Positions 1-8,509 of a DNA stretch of 64,000 nucleotides are shown one piece after another. Source of the DNA: Rahnella bruchi (GTDB lineage Bacteria > Pseudomonadota > Gammaproteobacteria > Enterobacterales > Enterobacteriaceae). The position numbers and the translations under genes are program-made. The stretch's first letter is position 1; each line of letters starts with the position of its first letter. Below the pieces are notes generated by a model. That model was not told the origin of the DNA and searched no databases. It saw nothing but the letters and a program-made list of their open reading frames with translations. The DNA lies in assembly GCF_003614975.1 (NCBI RefSeq), contig NZ_QZWI01000004.1, forward strand, positions 124,001 to 188,000. Reading direction: 5' to 3'.

Positions 1-23
1 ACAGTGTCGGTTGACGGGCTCAT
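1..23 (-). CDS. Start of the gene after hutI, cut by the window edge (probably hutG)
   Basis: An ATG at 23 on the minus strand overlaps the hutI stop codon as ATGA, a classic translational coupling. Only the first residues, MSPSTDT, are visible before the window ends, so the product cannot be read from sequence. By context it is probably N-formylglutamate amidohydrolase (HutG). The cluster has HutF, which makes N-formylglutamate, and the deformylase that should follow is found nowhere else in the window. This is inference only. Confidence 0.45.
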
Positions 24-1282
24 AAACGAAACTCTCCTCGGACTTCTCCACGAAAGACAACGGTGCAGGGCAGCTGACCGCCCAGCCAGTAAACCAGTTC
101 AGCAGGACGCGACAGCGGCCAGTGAATGAAATCTGCGACTTTTCCCGCTTCCAGCGTGCCATGCGTTTGCTGTAAACCCAGTGCACGCGCACCATGGCAG
201 GTGATCCCCGCCAGCGCTTCTTCCGGCGTCAGGCGGAACAACGTACAGCCCATGTTCAGCATCAGACGCAGGGAAAGCGCGGGAGATGTGCCGGGATTGG
301 CATCACTGGCCAGCGCCATTGGCACGTTATATTTGCGAAACGCATCAACAGGCGGGCATTGCGTCTCACGCAGTAAATAATAGGCACCGGGTAATAAAAC
401 AGCGACGGTGCCGTTGGCGGCCATTGCCTGTGCATCTTCCGCGGTGGCATATTCCAGATGATCGGCGGATAACGCCTGGTGCCGAGCTGCCAGTGCGCTG
501 CCATGCAGGGACGAGAGCTGTTCGGCGTGCAGCTTGACCGGTAATCCCAGGGCTTGTGCGGCGACAAAAACCCGTTCCACCTGTTCCGGGGAGAACGCAA
601 GATGTTCACAAAAGGCATCCACCGCATCGGCCAGATTTTCACCGGCGACCACCGGCAACAGGGTTTCGCAGATCATCGCAATATAATCATCCGCCCGGCC
701 TTTGAATTCCGGCGGCAGGGCGTGAGCGGCCAGGCAGGTGGATTTCACCTCGACCGGCAACATAACGCCCAGACGGCGGATAACCCGCAGCATCTTCAGT
801 TCACTTTCGATACTGAGCCCGTAGCCGGATTTAATCTCAACGCAGGTGACGCCTTCGGCGAGCAGCGGCTGTAAGCGAAACAGCGCCTGTGCCAGCAGCT
901 CGTCTTCAGTGGCCTCGCGGGTCGCATTGACGGTCGATAAAATCCCGCCACCGGCAGCCGCGATGTCAGCATAACTTACGCCGTTCAGGCGCTGTTCAAA
1001 TTCCGCGCTGCGGTCGCCGCCAAATACCAGATGGGTGTGACAATCCACGAAACCCGGCGTGATGATGCCGCCTTCAAATTCATGCACTTTTGCACCGGGG
1101 AAATCCGGGCAGTCCGCTGCGCTGCCGGTCCAGACAATTTTGCTGCCGGTGACCGCAATCGCGCCGTTTTCAATCAGGTTGTAATGCCCCTCACGCATGG
1201 TCACCAGTGTGGCGCCGCGCCATACGCTGTGACAGTCGGAAGGCGGTTCGGAGGAAATCTGTGGGGAAAGGGCTACCGGCAT
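20..1282 (-). CDS. hutI: Imidazolonepropionase HutI
   Basis: HutI hydrolyses 4-imidazolone-5-propionate to N-formimino-L-glutamate, the third step of histidine breakdown in the cytoplasm. It is an amidohydrolase-fold metalloenzyme: the HTH metal motif is at about residues 82-84, further metal-site segments KLHAEQ and SADHLEY follow, and SDANPGTSP lies near the C-terminus. The frame is open up to a TTG at 1318, but that codon sits inside a HutC-type box. The ATG at 1282 has GGAG six bases upstream and gives 420 residues, close to the usual length of about 405, so I chose it. It follows hutC with a 169-bp gap holding its own operator, and it is coupled by ATGA to the next gene. Confidence 0.97.
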   Translation of the reverse strand: MPVALSPQISSEPPSDCHSVWRGATLVTMREGHYNLIENGAIAVTGSKIVWTGSAADCPDFPGAKVHEFEGGIITPGFVDCHTHLVFGGDRSAEFEQRLNGVSYADIAAAGGGILSTVNATREATEDELLAQALFRLQPLLAEGVTCVEIKSGYGLSIESELKMLRVIRRLGVMLPVEVKSTCLAAHALPPEFKGRADDYIAMICETLLPVVAGENLADAVDAFCEHLAFSPEQVERVFVAAQALGLPVKLHAEQLSSLHGSALAARHQALSADHLEYATAEDAQAMAANGTVAVLLPGAYYLLRETQCPPVDAFRKYNVPMALASDANPGTSPALSLRLMLNMGCTLFRLTPEEALAGITCHGARALGLQQTHGTLEAGKVADFIHWPLSRPAELVYWLGGQLPCTVVFRGEVRGEFRL

Positions 1283-1305
1283 GACAGGCTCCAGGCTGAA
1301 TTCAT

Positions 1306-1319
1306 CTTGTATAGACAAC
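1306..1319. promoter_or_regulatory. HutC-type operator O1 in front of hutI
   Basis: CTTGTATAGACAAC is a near-palindrome of the form TTGTnTAnACAA expected for HutC, the urocanate-responsive GntR repressor. It lies 24 bp upstream of the chosen hutI start, in the hutC-hutI gap, so hutI can be repressed independently of hutC. Confidence 0.75.
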
Positions 1320-1451
1320 TAAAGTCAACCTAACGCATAACCTGTAAACCGGCAAGGCAGCCAGCGATAGTTTTTTCTTATTACGAGACGTCTTCCAAAA
1401 TTTGAACGAAGAGATAGCGGCTATTCAAAGCCGCTATTAAGGTGTGCCGGG

Positions 1452-2252
1452 TCAGCCGTGGCTGGTGAAACGTCCGAATAACTGATAGCGGGAACCCGGA
1501 TAAATCAGGCGCGCAGAAGTGACTACGCGGCTGCCGCTCCAGGTACGGCGATGGATCAGGAGGCAAGGCTCATGCTCGTTCAGTTGCAACAATTCGCGCT
1601 GCTCATCGCTGGCGCTGATCGCTTCAACGCGATGTTCACCCGCTGTCAGGGGGGCAATTTCCATCAGGTAGGTATAAGGCGTCTGCTTGTTCAGCACCTG
1701 TTGCAGATAATCAGGTGCGGTTTCGGGATTCACAAACCGGTCTTCGATTTGCACCGGCACGCTGTTTTCGTAATGCACAATCTGCGAATAAAACAGCAGG
1801 GTGCCGGTAGCAATTCCCAGCTGAAGCGCCTGATCGGCATTTGCCAGACGAGCCTCGCACACCAGAATTTTGCTGTCGTGGCGATGCCCGCGCTGCGCAA
1901 TTTCATCGGCAATGTTATGCACTTCCAACATCGGGGTGTAGGCCTTGGCTTCGGCAACAAAAGTGCCGACCCCCTGCATGCGGATCAAAAAGCCTTCGCT
2001 GGTCAGCTCGCGCAAGGCGCGGTTGATCGTCATACGGCTGACGCCAAGCTCGTTCACCAGTTCGCTTTCAGAAGGCACACGCTGGTGTGGTTTCCAGACA
2101 CCGGCACGGATCTGGCTGATGATCGCCTGTTTCACCCGCTGATAAATCGGCGCAGGCGTATCGCTCATTGCACCCGCCAGTTCGGACAATGTCTGCTGAG
2201 ACACGCCCTGTTGCGCGGCACCAGACTGCGAAAGTGGTGTGGGCTCCGACAT
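1452..2252 (-). CDS. hutC: Histidine utilisation repressor HutC (GntR family)
   Basis: This is a GntR/HutC-family regulator that represses hut genes until urocanate binds. An N-terminal winged helix (PIYQRVKQAI to GVGTFVA, with the recognition region SESELVNELGVSRMTINRAL) is followed by a C-terminal UTRA effector domain, which includes the motif YENSVPVQIEDRFVNP. An N-terminal extension of about 30 residues precedes the DNA-binding domain. Two starts are possible: ATG at 2273 has GAGG only three bases away, and ATG at 2252 has a weaker GAGA. I prefer 2252 (266 residues). The upstream leader consists of three 16-bp tandem repeats. Five matching operators lie in the window. Confidence 0.95.
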   Translation of the reverse strand: MSEPTPLSQSGAAQQGVSQQTLSELAGAMSDTPAPIYQRVKQAIISQIRAGVWKPHQRVPSESELVNELGVSRMTINRALRELTSEGFLIRMQGVGTFVAEAKAYTPMLEVHNIADEIAQRGHRHDSKILVCEARLANADQALQLGIATGTLLFYSQIVHYENSVPVQIEDRFVNPETAPDYLQQVLNKQTPYTYLMEIAPLTAGEHRVEAISASDEQRELLQLNEHEPCLLIHRRTWSGSRVVTSARLIYPGSRYQLFGRFTSHG

Positions 2253-2254
2253 GT

Positions 2255-2302
2255 CTTTTATCTCACTCAACATTTACCTCACTCAACTTTTGCCTCACTC
2301 AA
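2255..2302. repeat. Three 16-bp tandem repeats in the hutC leader
   Basis: Three consecutive 16-base units occupy 2255-2270, 2271-2286 and 2287-2302. All end in CTCACTCAA and differ only in the first seven bases. On the hutC strand each unit carries a GTGAG-type purine run, so the array places several Shine-Dalgarno-like motifs directly before the hutC start, and the alternative ATG at 2273 lies in the middle unit. Confidence 0.85.
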
Positions 2303-2443
2303 TAAATATCCGGGCAAATTGTGGAAGTGTTTTAGTCTGCCCGTTAGTTTCCCCCAGAGAAAGTAAACGGAAAGGGCGTGACGGAAAACTAATTTTATAA
2401 AAAAAGGATTGTTGCAAGTTTACAGCGCAATCAGGCATATGTA

Positions 2444-2457
2444 TATGTATAGACAAG
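2444..2457. promoter_or_regulatory. HutC-type operator O2 between hutC and hutF
   Basis: TATGTATAGACAAG shares the 12-base core TGTATAGACAAG with the box at 13823-13834. It lies 72 bp upstream of the hutF start and about 190 bp upstream of hutC, so it probably controls hutFD and may also autoregulate hutC. Confidence 0.7.
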
Positions 2458-2529
2458 TCGCTTAAAAGTTTCGCAATTGTTTCTTAAAAATTGCGTTTAT
2501 GTTTTTTCTTGCTGACCAGGAACGCTGTT

Positions 2530-3903
2530 ATGCCTGCTTATTTTGCTACACGCGCCTTACTCGCCCGCGGCTGGGCACACAATGTGCGTCTGGACGTGGA
2601 TGTTACCGGAATTCTCTCTGCTGTGACGCCAGACAGTGACCCGCATGGCTGTTTGCCTCTCAATGGCCCGGTGGTACCGGGAATGCCGAATCTGCATTCC
2701 CATGCGTTTCAGCGGGTGATGGCCGGGCTTGCCGAAGTGGCAGGAAATCCGCAGGACAGTTTCTGGACATGGCGTGACCTGATGTATCGCATGGTGCAGC
2801 GTCTGACCCCTGAGCAGGTGGGCGTAATCGCCCGTCAGTTGTACATCGAAATGCTCAAGGGCGGTTACACGCAGGTGGCTGAGTTCCATTATCTGCATAA
2901 CGACATCAGCGGACTGCCTTACGCCGATCGCGGTGAAATGACCGCGCACCTGAGCCACGCCGCAGCGCAGTCAGGCATTGGCCTGACGATGTTACCGGTG
3001 CTCTACAGTTACGCCGGATTTGGCGCTCAGCCCGCGCAGGCAGGGCAAAAACGGTTTATTCAGGATGCTGACCGTTACCTGCAACAGCAGGAGATTATTC
3101 GTCAGCAACTCACCGGTAATCCGCTGCAAAATCAGGGGCTGTGTTTTCATTCCCTGCGTGCCGTAACGCTTGAGCAAATGCAACAGGTGCTGGCAGCCGG
3201 TGATAAAAACATGCCGGTTCATATTCATATCGCTGAACAGCAAAAAGAAGTGAATGACTGCCTTGGCTGGAGCGGTCAGCGCCCGATCACCTGGCTTTAT
3301 GACAATCTGGATATTGATGCGCGCTGGTGTCTGATCCACGCCACGCATGCTGACCGTTTTGAACTGGCAAGTATGGCAAACAGCGGCGCGGTAGCAGGGC
3401 TTTGCCCGACCACCGAAGCGAATCTTGGCGACGGGATTTTCCCCGGAGTGGATTATCTGACGCACGCGGGTCGCTGGGGCATTGGTTCTGACAGCCACGT
3501 GTCACTGAACATGGTGGAAGAGCTGCGCTGGTTTGAATACGGCCAGCGTTTACGTGACCAGCGCCGTAACCGCCTGACCACTTCTGCCCAAAACTCGGTG
3601 GGTGACGTGTTGTATACGCAGGCATTGCAGGGCGGTGCGCAGGCCTGCGGCGCGGCCATCGGTCAGCTTTCGGCAGGATATCGCGCTGACTGGCTGGTGC
3701 TCGACGGTGACAGTCCTTATATCGCCGCAGCAAAAGACAGTGAATTGCTTAACCGCTGGTTGTTTGCCGGTCATTCCGGACAAATCCGCGACGTGTATGT
3801 CGGTGGTGTTGCCAGAATTGAGAACGGTCTGCATGCAGACCAGCAGGTTGCGGCGGCAGATTTCCTGAAGCTGCTGAATCAGCTGGCGGAGGACGCCGTA
3901 TGA
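2530..3903 (+). CDS. hutF: Formimidoylglutamate deiminase HutF
   Basis: HutF deiminates N-formimino-L-glutamate to N-formyl-L-glutamate and ammonia, the step that defines the five-enzyme histidine route. It belongs to the amidohydrolase superfamily: NLHSHAFQR (H56 and H58) is the first metal pair, and HIHIAEQ, HATHA and GSDSHVSLN supply the later metal and catalytic residues. The reading frame is open from 2491, but the ATG at 2530 is preceded by AGGA at good spacing and gives 457 residues, matching the family. It overlaps hutD by four bases (ATGA), and HutC box O2 lies upstream. It is not a hutG-type formimidoylglutamase, which belongs to the arginase fold. Confidence 0.95.
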   Translation: MPAYFATRALLARGWAHNVRLDVDVTGILSAVTPDSDPHGCLPLNGPVVPGMPNLHSHAFQRVMAGLAEVAGNPQDSFWTWRDLMYRMVQRLTPEQVGVIARQLYIEMLKGGYTQVAEFHYLHNDISGLPYADRGEMTAHLSHAAAQSGIGLTMLPVLYSYAGFGAQPAQAGQKRFIQDADRYLQQQEIIRQQLTGNPLQNQGLCFHSLRAVTLEQMQQVLAAGDKNMPVHIHIAEQQKEVNDCLGWSGQRPITWLYDNLDIDARWCLIHATHADRFELASMANSGAVAGLCPTTEANLGDGIFPGVDYLTHAGRWGIGSDSHVSLNMVEELRWFEYGQRLRDQRRNRLTTSAQNSVGDVLYTQALQGGAQACGAAIGQLSAGYRADWLVLDGDSPYIAAAKDSELLNRWLFAGHSGQIRDVYVGGVARIENGLHADQQVAAADFLKLLNQLAEDAV

Positions 3904-4481
3904 CACACCGCGAGCATTTCACCTTCGCCAGTCTGCCGGTCAGCCCGTGGCGTAACGGTGGCGGCGAAACCCGTGAAATCATCAGTTATCCGCCGGGGAA
4001 AAGTGATTTTGACTGGCGTATCAGCATCGCCACTATCGCAAAGGATGGCCCGTTTTCAGCCTTTCCGGGCATTGACCGTTCTATCACTTTGCTCAGCGGC
4101 GAGGGTGTGCATTTGCAGGCATTGCCTGACATAGACCACGCGCTTGATACCTGCGGCGTGCCTTTCAGCTTCAGCGGTGATATCGCGCTCAGCGCCCGTC
4201 TGCTGGGCGGCGTGACAACAGATTTTAACGTGATGACCCGCCGCACGGTTTGCGCTGCCCGTGTGAGCGCGACCGGAGAAAGCCTTCGTATCAGCCATGA
4301 AAAGGGCGGCGTAGTTTATGTAATCTGCGGCGAGTGGCAAATGCCGGATGGAGTGGTACTTGGCGCGGGTGAAGGGTTTGTCTGGTCTGCGCCACATGCG
4401 GAAAATCACGACGCTGAAGATTTTACTGTGACGGCAAAACACGCAGAGGGTCTACTGCTGTGGGCAGCGGTCACGCAATAA
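3900..4481 (+). CDS. hutD: HutD family cupin, histidine utilisation accessory protein
   Basis: HutD proteins are small cupin-fold proteins found with hut enzymes. In Pseudomonas HutD is thought to limit hut expression, perhaps by sensing a pathway intermediate, and no enzymatic activity is established. The family hallmark near the N-terminus, WRNGGGETREI at about residues 18-28, is present, with DWRISIATIAKDGPFSAFPG after it. The length of 193 residues is normal. The start ATG overlaps the hutF stop, so the two are co-translated. A 284-bp regulatory gap with two HutC boxes separates it from hutH. Confidence 0.92.
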   Translation: MTHREHFTFASLPVSPWRNGGGETREIISYPPGKSDFDWRISIATIAKDGPFSAFPGIDRSITLLSGEGVHLQALPDIDHALDTCGVPFSFSGDIALSARLLGGVTTDFNVMTRRTVCAARVSATGESLRISHEKGGVVYVICGEWQMPDGVVLGAGEGFVWSAPHAENHDAEDFTVTAKHAEGLLLWAAVTQ

Positions 4482-4621
4482 CACGACACAAACAGCGCGC
4501 TAAAAAAGAGCGCAGGACGCACTGATTTGAATCACCAGAAGTCAAAAAACGGAGAGTAACAGACGCACAGTATTGGAAAACCGCCGCTGCCTGAACTGGC
4601 ATAAAGCTTGCTTTGATATCG

Positions 4622-4651
4622 TTGGCTAGCTTGTATATACAAGAGTATACA
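4622..4651 (+). promoter_or_regulatory. Predicted hutHU promoter with a HutC operator in its spacer
   Basis: TTGGCT (4622-4627) and TATACA (4646-4651), 18 bp apart, form a plausible sigma-70 promoter. The spacer contains the perfect palindrome O3, so repressor binding would exclude polymerase. The assignment is by eye. Confidence 0.5.
4630..4643. promoter_or_regulatory. HutC-type operator O3, perfect palindrome
   Basis: CTTGTATATACAAG is a perfect 14-bp palindrome and the most symmetric of the five HutC-type boxes. It lies between the -35 and -10 elements of the predicted hutH promoter. Confidence 0.75.
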
Positions 4652-4743
4652 GTGTCGTAATCAGTAGCTTTAAACGTTTTAGTGTTAAGCATGTATAAGC
4701 ACCCGGCGGGCAGAGTCCTTAGCCGGGTTTACTTCAGGATTCA

Positions 4744-4757
4744 CTTGTCTATACAGG
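4744..4757. promoter_or_regulatory. HutC-type operator O4 overlapping the hutH ribosome binding site
   Basis: CTTGTCTATACAGG ends inside the AGGA Shine-Dalgarno sequence of hutH (4755-4758), nine bases before the start codon. Its reverse complement is identical over all 14 bases to the box at 13821-13834 in front of the ABC operon. Confidence 0.75.
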
Positions 4758-4765
4758 AATAGATT

Positions 4766-6316
4766 ATGGCTTCTTCATCCACTGAGTTTACCCTTTGCCG
4801 CCTGCAACCGGGTCAGGTTGACCTGCCAATGCTGCGCAGGATTTATCAGGGCAATGTCCGCCTTGAACTGGCTGAGGAGGCGCGTGCTGGCGTGCTGGCG
4901 TCGCAGGAAACGGTCACCCGCATTGTTGAGTCCGGCAAAGTGGTATACGGAATTAACACCGGTTTCGGCAAGCTGGCGCAAACCCGCATTCCGGCTGAGC
5001 GTCTGGCGGAACTGCAACGCAATCTGGTGCTTTCGCACAGCGTGGGTATCGGCAAGGATCTGGCGGATAACGTAGTGCGTCTGGTGATGGCGACCAAAGT
5101 GCTTAGCCTGTCACGCGGCCATTCCGGTATCCGCATTGAAGTCATAGATGCGCTGATTACGCTGTTTAACGCCGGTGTTTATCCATGCATACCTGAAAAA
5201 GGTTCTGTTGGCGCTTCCGGTGATTTAGCACCCCTGGCGCATCTTTCCCTGATGCTGATTGGCGAAGGTCAGGTGACGGCGCAGGGTCAGAAAATGTCAG
5301 CCATTGAGGGACTGGCCACCGCCGGACTGAAGCCTTTCGAACTGGGGCCGAAAGAAGGGCTGGCGCTGCTCAACGGCACACAGGTTTCCACTTCGCTGGC
5401 GCTGTCCGGTCTGTTCGAAGCCGAGCGTGTCTTCTCTGCCGGGCTGGTGGCTGGTGCGCTGTCTCTTGAGGCTATCAAGGGTTCGGTGAAACCCCTGGAT
5501 CCGCGCATTCATGAAGCCCGCGGACAGGTCGGGCAAATCGCCGTAGCGGCGGCGCTGACCGAGATCCTCAATGGTAGTGACATTGTCACGTCTCATGCCG
5601 ATTGCGGACGTGTTCAGGATCCTTATTCCATCCGCTGCGTCCCGCAGGTGATGGGTGCCTGCCTCGATAACCTGCACCATGCCGCGCGCATTCTGCGTAT
5701 CGAAGCTAATGCAGCTTCCGATAACCCGCTGGTCTTCTCTGAAAACGGCGATGTGATTTCCGGCGGTAACTTCCACGCTGAACCGGTGGCGTTTGCTGCC
5801 GATATCATCGCGCTGGCCATCGCCGAAATCGGCGCGATTTCAGAACGCCGTATGGCGCTGCTGCTCGATACCGGCCTTTCCGGTCTGCCACCTTTCCTGG
5901 TCAACGACGGCGGGGTGAATTCCGGCTTTATGATTGCGCAGGTGACGGCTGCCGCGCTGGCCTCTGAAAACAAATCGCTGGCACATCCGGGCAGCGTCGA
6001 TAGCCTGCCAACCTCAGCCAATCAGGAAGATCACGTTTCGATGGCGACCTACGCCGCCCGCCGTCTGGTTGATATGTGTTTTAACACCAGCGTCGTGGTG
6101 GGCATCGAAGCGATGGCAGCGGCTCAGGGCATCGACTTTCACCGTCCGCTGCAAAGCTCCTCCGCGCTGGAAAATGAGATGAGAGCCATCCGCGAAAATG
6201 TGGCGTTCCTTGAGAAGGACCGCCTGATGGCACCGGACGTGGAAATGATGCGCCTGTGGGCTTCCCGTGAACACTGGCCGGCCGCGATTGAAGCGCTGCT
6301 CCCAAGCTTTGCCTGA
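4766..6316 (+). CDS. hutH: Histidine ammonia-lyase HutH
   Basis: HutH removes ammonia from L-histidine to give urocanate, the first step of the pathway and the source of the HutC inducer. The Ala-Ser-Gly triad that cyclises into the MIO electrophile is at residues 150-152, within [22 protein letters not shown] near residue 61 carries the conserved catalytic tyrosine loop, and [14 protein letters not shown] and NQEDHVSM are family signatures. At 516 residues it has normal length. The ATG at 4766 is preceded by AGGAA. hutU follows after 36 bp with its own Shine-Dalgarno, so hutHU form one transcript. Confidence 0.98.
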   Translation: MASSSTEFTLCRLQPGQVDLPMLRRIYQGNVRLELAEEARAGVLASQETVTRIVESGKVVYGINTGFGKLAQTRIPAERLAELQRNLVLSHSVGIGKDLADNVVRLVMATKVLSLSRGHSGIRIEVIDALITLFNAGVYPCIPEKGSVGASGDLAPLAHLSLMLIGEGQVTAQGQKMSAIEGLATAGLKPFELGPKEGLALLNGTQVSTSLALSGLFEAERVFSAGLVAGALSLEAIKGSVKPLDPRIHEARGQVGQIAVAAALTEILNGSDIVTSHADCGRVQDPYSIRCVPQVMGACLDNLHHAARILRIEANAASDNPLVFSENGDVISGGNFHAEPVAFAADIIALAIAEIGAISERRMALLLDTGLSGLPPFLVNDGGVNSGFMIAQVTAAALASENKSLAHPGSVDSLPTSANQEDHVSMATYAARRLVDMCFNTSVVVGIEAMAAAQGIDFHRPLQSSSALENEMRAIRENVAFLEKDRLMAPDVEMMRLWASREHWPAAIEALLPSFA

Positions 6317-6352
6317 ATCTGATCCTGAATCTGAATTAAAGAGGAAACGACG

Positions 6353-8035
6353 ATGAACGCTCCACAAAAAACGGCTGTAGCCCGTGTTGTCCGTGCTCCG
6401 CAGGGCACTGAACTGAGTTGCCAGAACTGGCTGATTGAAGCGGCTTATCGCATGATCCAGAACAACCTCGATCCGGATGTCGCTGAGCGCCCGGAAGATC
6501 TGGTGGTCTACGGCGGGATTGGCAAGGCGGCGCGTAACTGGCCTGCCTTCGAAGGTATACTTGAAAGTCTGCGTAAACTGCGCGAAGACGAAACGCTGCT
6601 GGTGCAGTCCGGCAAACCGGTGGGTATTTTCCGTACCCACACCGATGCGCCGCGCGTGCTGATCGCCAACTCTAACCTGGTACCGCACTGGGCTAACTGG
6701 GATCACTTCCACGAACTCGATAAAGCCGGATTGATGATGTATGGCCAGATGACGGCCGGTTCCTGGATTTACATTGGTGCCCAGGGCATCGTGCAGGGCA
6801 CTTATGAAACCTTCGCGGAGGCGGGGCGTCAGCACTACGACAGCAATCTGCGAGGCAAATGGATCCTCACTGCCGGTCTGGGTGGTATGGGCGGGGCGCA
6901 GCCGCTGGCAGGTGTGCTGGCCGGTGCCTGCGTGCTGGCGATTGAATGTCAGGAGTCGCGCATTGATTTCCGTCTGCGCACCCGTTATCTCGATTACAAA
7001 GCGCACAGCATTGATGAAGCGCTGACGATGATCGAAAAAGCCTGCGCTGAGAGGAAAGCGATTTCTGTCGGGCTGCTGGGTAATGCCGCTGAAATAATGC
7101 CTCAGCTGGTGGCGCGCGCCAAAGAAGGCGGTCTGCGCCCGGATATTGTCACTGACCAGACATCAGCGCATGATCCGCTGAACGGCTATCTGCCGGAAGG
7201 CTGGAGCCTGGAAAAATGGCAGGATGCGCGTCAGTCAGACCCGCAATCGGTAGTGAAAGCCGCGCGTGCTTCGATGGCAAAACATGTTCAGGCCATGCTC
7301 GATTTCCATGCGATGGGTATTCCGACCGTGGATTACGGTAACAATATCCGTCAGGTCGCTAAAGATGAAGGTGTGACTAATGCCTTTGATTTTCCGGGCT
7401 TTGTTCCAGCCTACATTCGTCCGCTGTTCTGCGAAGGTAAAGGCCCGTTCCGCTGGGTGGCGCTTTCCGGTGATCCGGAAGATATCTATAAAACCGACGC
7501 CAAACTGAAAGAACTGTTCCCGGAGAATGCCAATCTCATCAACTGGCTGGACATGGCGCGCGAGCGCATCGCTTTCCAGGGCTTACCGGCGCGTATTTGC
7601 TGGCTGGGGCTGGGCGAGCGGCACATTGCCGGTCTGGCATTCAATGAAATGGTACGCACAGGCGAGCTGAAAGCCCCGGTGGTGATTGGCCGTGACCATC
7701 TGGATACCGGTTCCGTCGCCTCACCAAACCGTGAAACCGAAGCCATGAAAGACGGCTCGGACGCGGTTTCCGACTGGCCGCTGCTGAACGCTTTGCTTAA
7801 CACTGCGGGCGGTGCAACCTGGGTCAGCCTGCATCACGGCGGTGGCGTAGGCATGGGGTTCTCGCAACATGCGGGTATGGTCATTGTGGCTGACGGCACT
7901 CAAGAAGCGGCTGCCCGTCTTGAACGCGTGCTGTGGAACGACCCGGCTACCGGCGTAATGCGTCATGCGGATGCAGGTTATGAGCAGGCGCAGGAGTGTG
8001 CGGCACGCAATCATCTTAATTTACCCATGCGCTGA
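6353..8035 (+). CDS. hutU: Urocanate hydratase HutU (urocanase)
   Basis: Urocanase uses tightly bound NAD+ as an electrophile to hydrate urocanate to imidazolonepropionate. The protein is 560 residues, the usual length. It shows the family NAD-binding stretch with [10 protein letters not shown] at about residue 181, the segment [13 protein letters not shown], and the C-terminal segment [15 protein letters not shown], which contains the conserved cysteine. The start has AGAGGAAA nine bases upstream. It is the last gene of the rightward hut transcript; downstream lies a repeat-rich, gene-free stretch. Confidence 0.98.
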   Translation: MNAPQKTAVARVVRAPQGTELSCQNWLIEAAYRMIQNNLDPDVAERPEDLVVYGGIGKAARNWPAFEGILESLRKLREDETLLVQSGKPVGIFRTHTDAPRVLIANSNLVPHWANWDHFHELDKAGLMMYGQMTAGSWIYIGAQGIVQGTYETFAEAGRQHYDSNLRGKWILTAGLGGMGGAQPLAGVLAGACVLAIECQESRIDFRLRTRYLDYKAHSIDEALTMIEKACAERKAISVGLLGNAAEIMPQLVARAKEGGLRPDIVTDQTSAHDPLNGYLPEGWSLEKWQDARQSDPQSVVKAARASMAKHVQAMLDFHAMGIPTVDYGNNIRQVAKDEGVTNAFDFPGFVPAYIRPLFCEGKGPFRWVALSGDPEDIYKTDAKLKELFPENANLINWLDMARERIAFQGLPARICWLGLGERHIAGLAFNEMVRTGELKAPVVIGRDHLDTGSVASPNRETEAMKDGSDAVSDWPLLNALLNTAGGATWVSLHHGGGVGMGFSQHAGMVIVADGTQEAAARLERVLWNDPATGVMRHADAGYEQAQECAARNHLNLPMR

Positions 8036-8051
8036 AAGTCGTGATGTTAAG

Positions 8052-8077
8052 TGATTAATTCTTAATGGGATTAATCA
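8052..8077. repeat. AT-rich inverted repeat after hutU
   Basis: TGATTAAT (8052-8059) and ATTAATCA (8070-8077) are perfect 8-bp arms around a 10-base spacer, 17 bp after the hutU stop. It has no GC-rich stem or T-run, so it is not an obvious terminator. Confidence 0.5.
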
Positions 8078-8112
8078 GTAAAAACCTTACGGGCAGTGGC
8101 GCAGGCCGTTGC

Positions 8113-8161
8113 CCTTGGGTTGCCACCCAAACCGGCCAAAACCTTGGGTTGCCACCCAAAC
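8113..8161. repeat. Tandem pair of 20-bp hairpin units, 29-bp period
   Basis: The 20-base unit at 8113-8132 is repeated exactly at 8142-8161. Each copy contains the hairpin TTGGGT-TGCC-ACCCAA, and each is followed by a GGCC-containing spacer. Its intergenic position after hutU suggests a dispersed extragenic element. Two copies without unique, similar-length spacers do not make a CRISPR array. Confidence 0.85.
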
Positions 8162-8165
8162 TGGC

Positions 8166-8197
8166 CTTAAGAGGCGCCTATCGCCGCGCCTCTTAAG
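8166..8197. repeat. Strong 12-bp-stem palindrome, possible terminator of both flanking operons
   Basis: CTTAAGAGGCGC (8166-8177) pairs perfectly with GCGCCTCTTAAG (8186-8197) across an 8-base loop. It lies between the convergent hutHU and kinase-like transcripts. No T-run follows in either direction, so a REP-like role is equally possible. Confidence 0.7.
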
Positions 8198-8509
8198 AAT
8201 CTCCGGCTCTTTTACTGCGCGCTGTCGCAGGTATGACGGACATGTTCCGGCGCATTGGTGAGTGGCGAAAATCCAGGTGCTTCGCACTGCCTTGTCTCGG
8301 GCTTCGAGCCACAGGTCTCGAAGCCGCTCCGTTCAGCTGGATTTTAATCACGCCATTAAATATTTCAAAAACAGAAAGATTTTGTTTTGAATTTAGGATC
8401 GTGCGGGCGGTTCAGAAAGCTTGCTGAGTGAGAGGTTGCAGACCTTAGGCTGCAATCCCGAAATGAAGGCACCGCGCAGCGGCGAGCCCACGACCTGTCC
8501 GGTCTGACA
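8198..8509. other. Gene-free stretch between convergent operons with inverted repeats
   Basis: No credible gene is seen here. The stretch contains a 9-bp-arm inverted repeat, GGCTTCGAG (8300-8308) with CTCGAAGCC (8317-8325), and a weaker one around the TTGCAG and CTGCAA near 8435-8455. The composition (hairpins, GC-rich short palindromes) fits an array of extragenic repetitive elements. Confidence 0.5.

Noticed and set aside
1283-1318. TTG at 1318 as the hutI start
   Set aside because: The TTG is part of the HutC-type box and has no ribosome binding site, whereas ATG 1282 has GGAG at the right distance.
1551-2366. Plus-strand frame of 271 codons over hutC
   Set aside because: Shadow of hutC on the opposite strand: low-complexity composition, no recognisable domain and no ribosome binding site.
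6014-7006. Minus-strand frame of 330 codons across hutH and hutU
   Set aside because: It is antisense to two unmistakable enzymes, has no family resemblance, and spans their intergenic gap; it arises from codon bias of the real genes.
8113-8161. Possible CRISPR repeat pair
   Set aside because: Only two units, with a 9-base spacer and internal palindromes, and no cas genes anywhere in the window.
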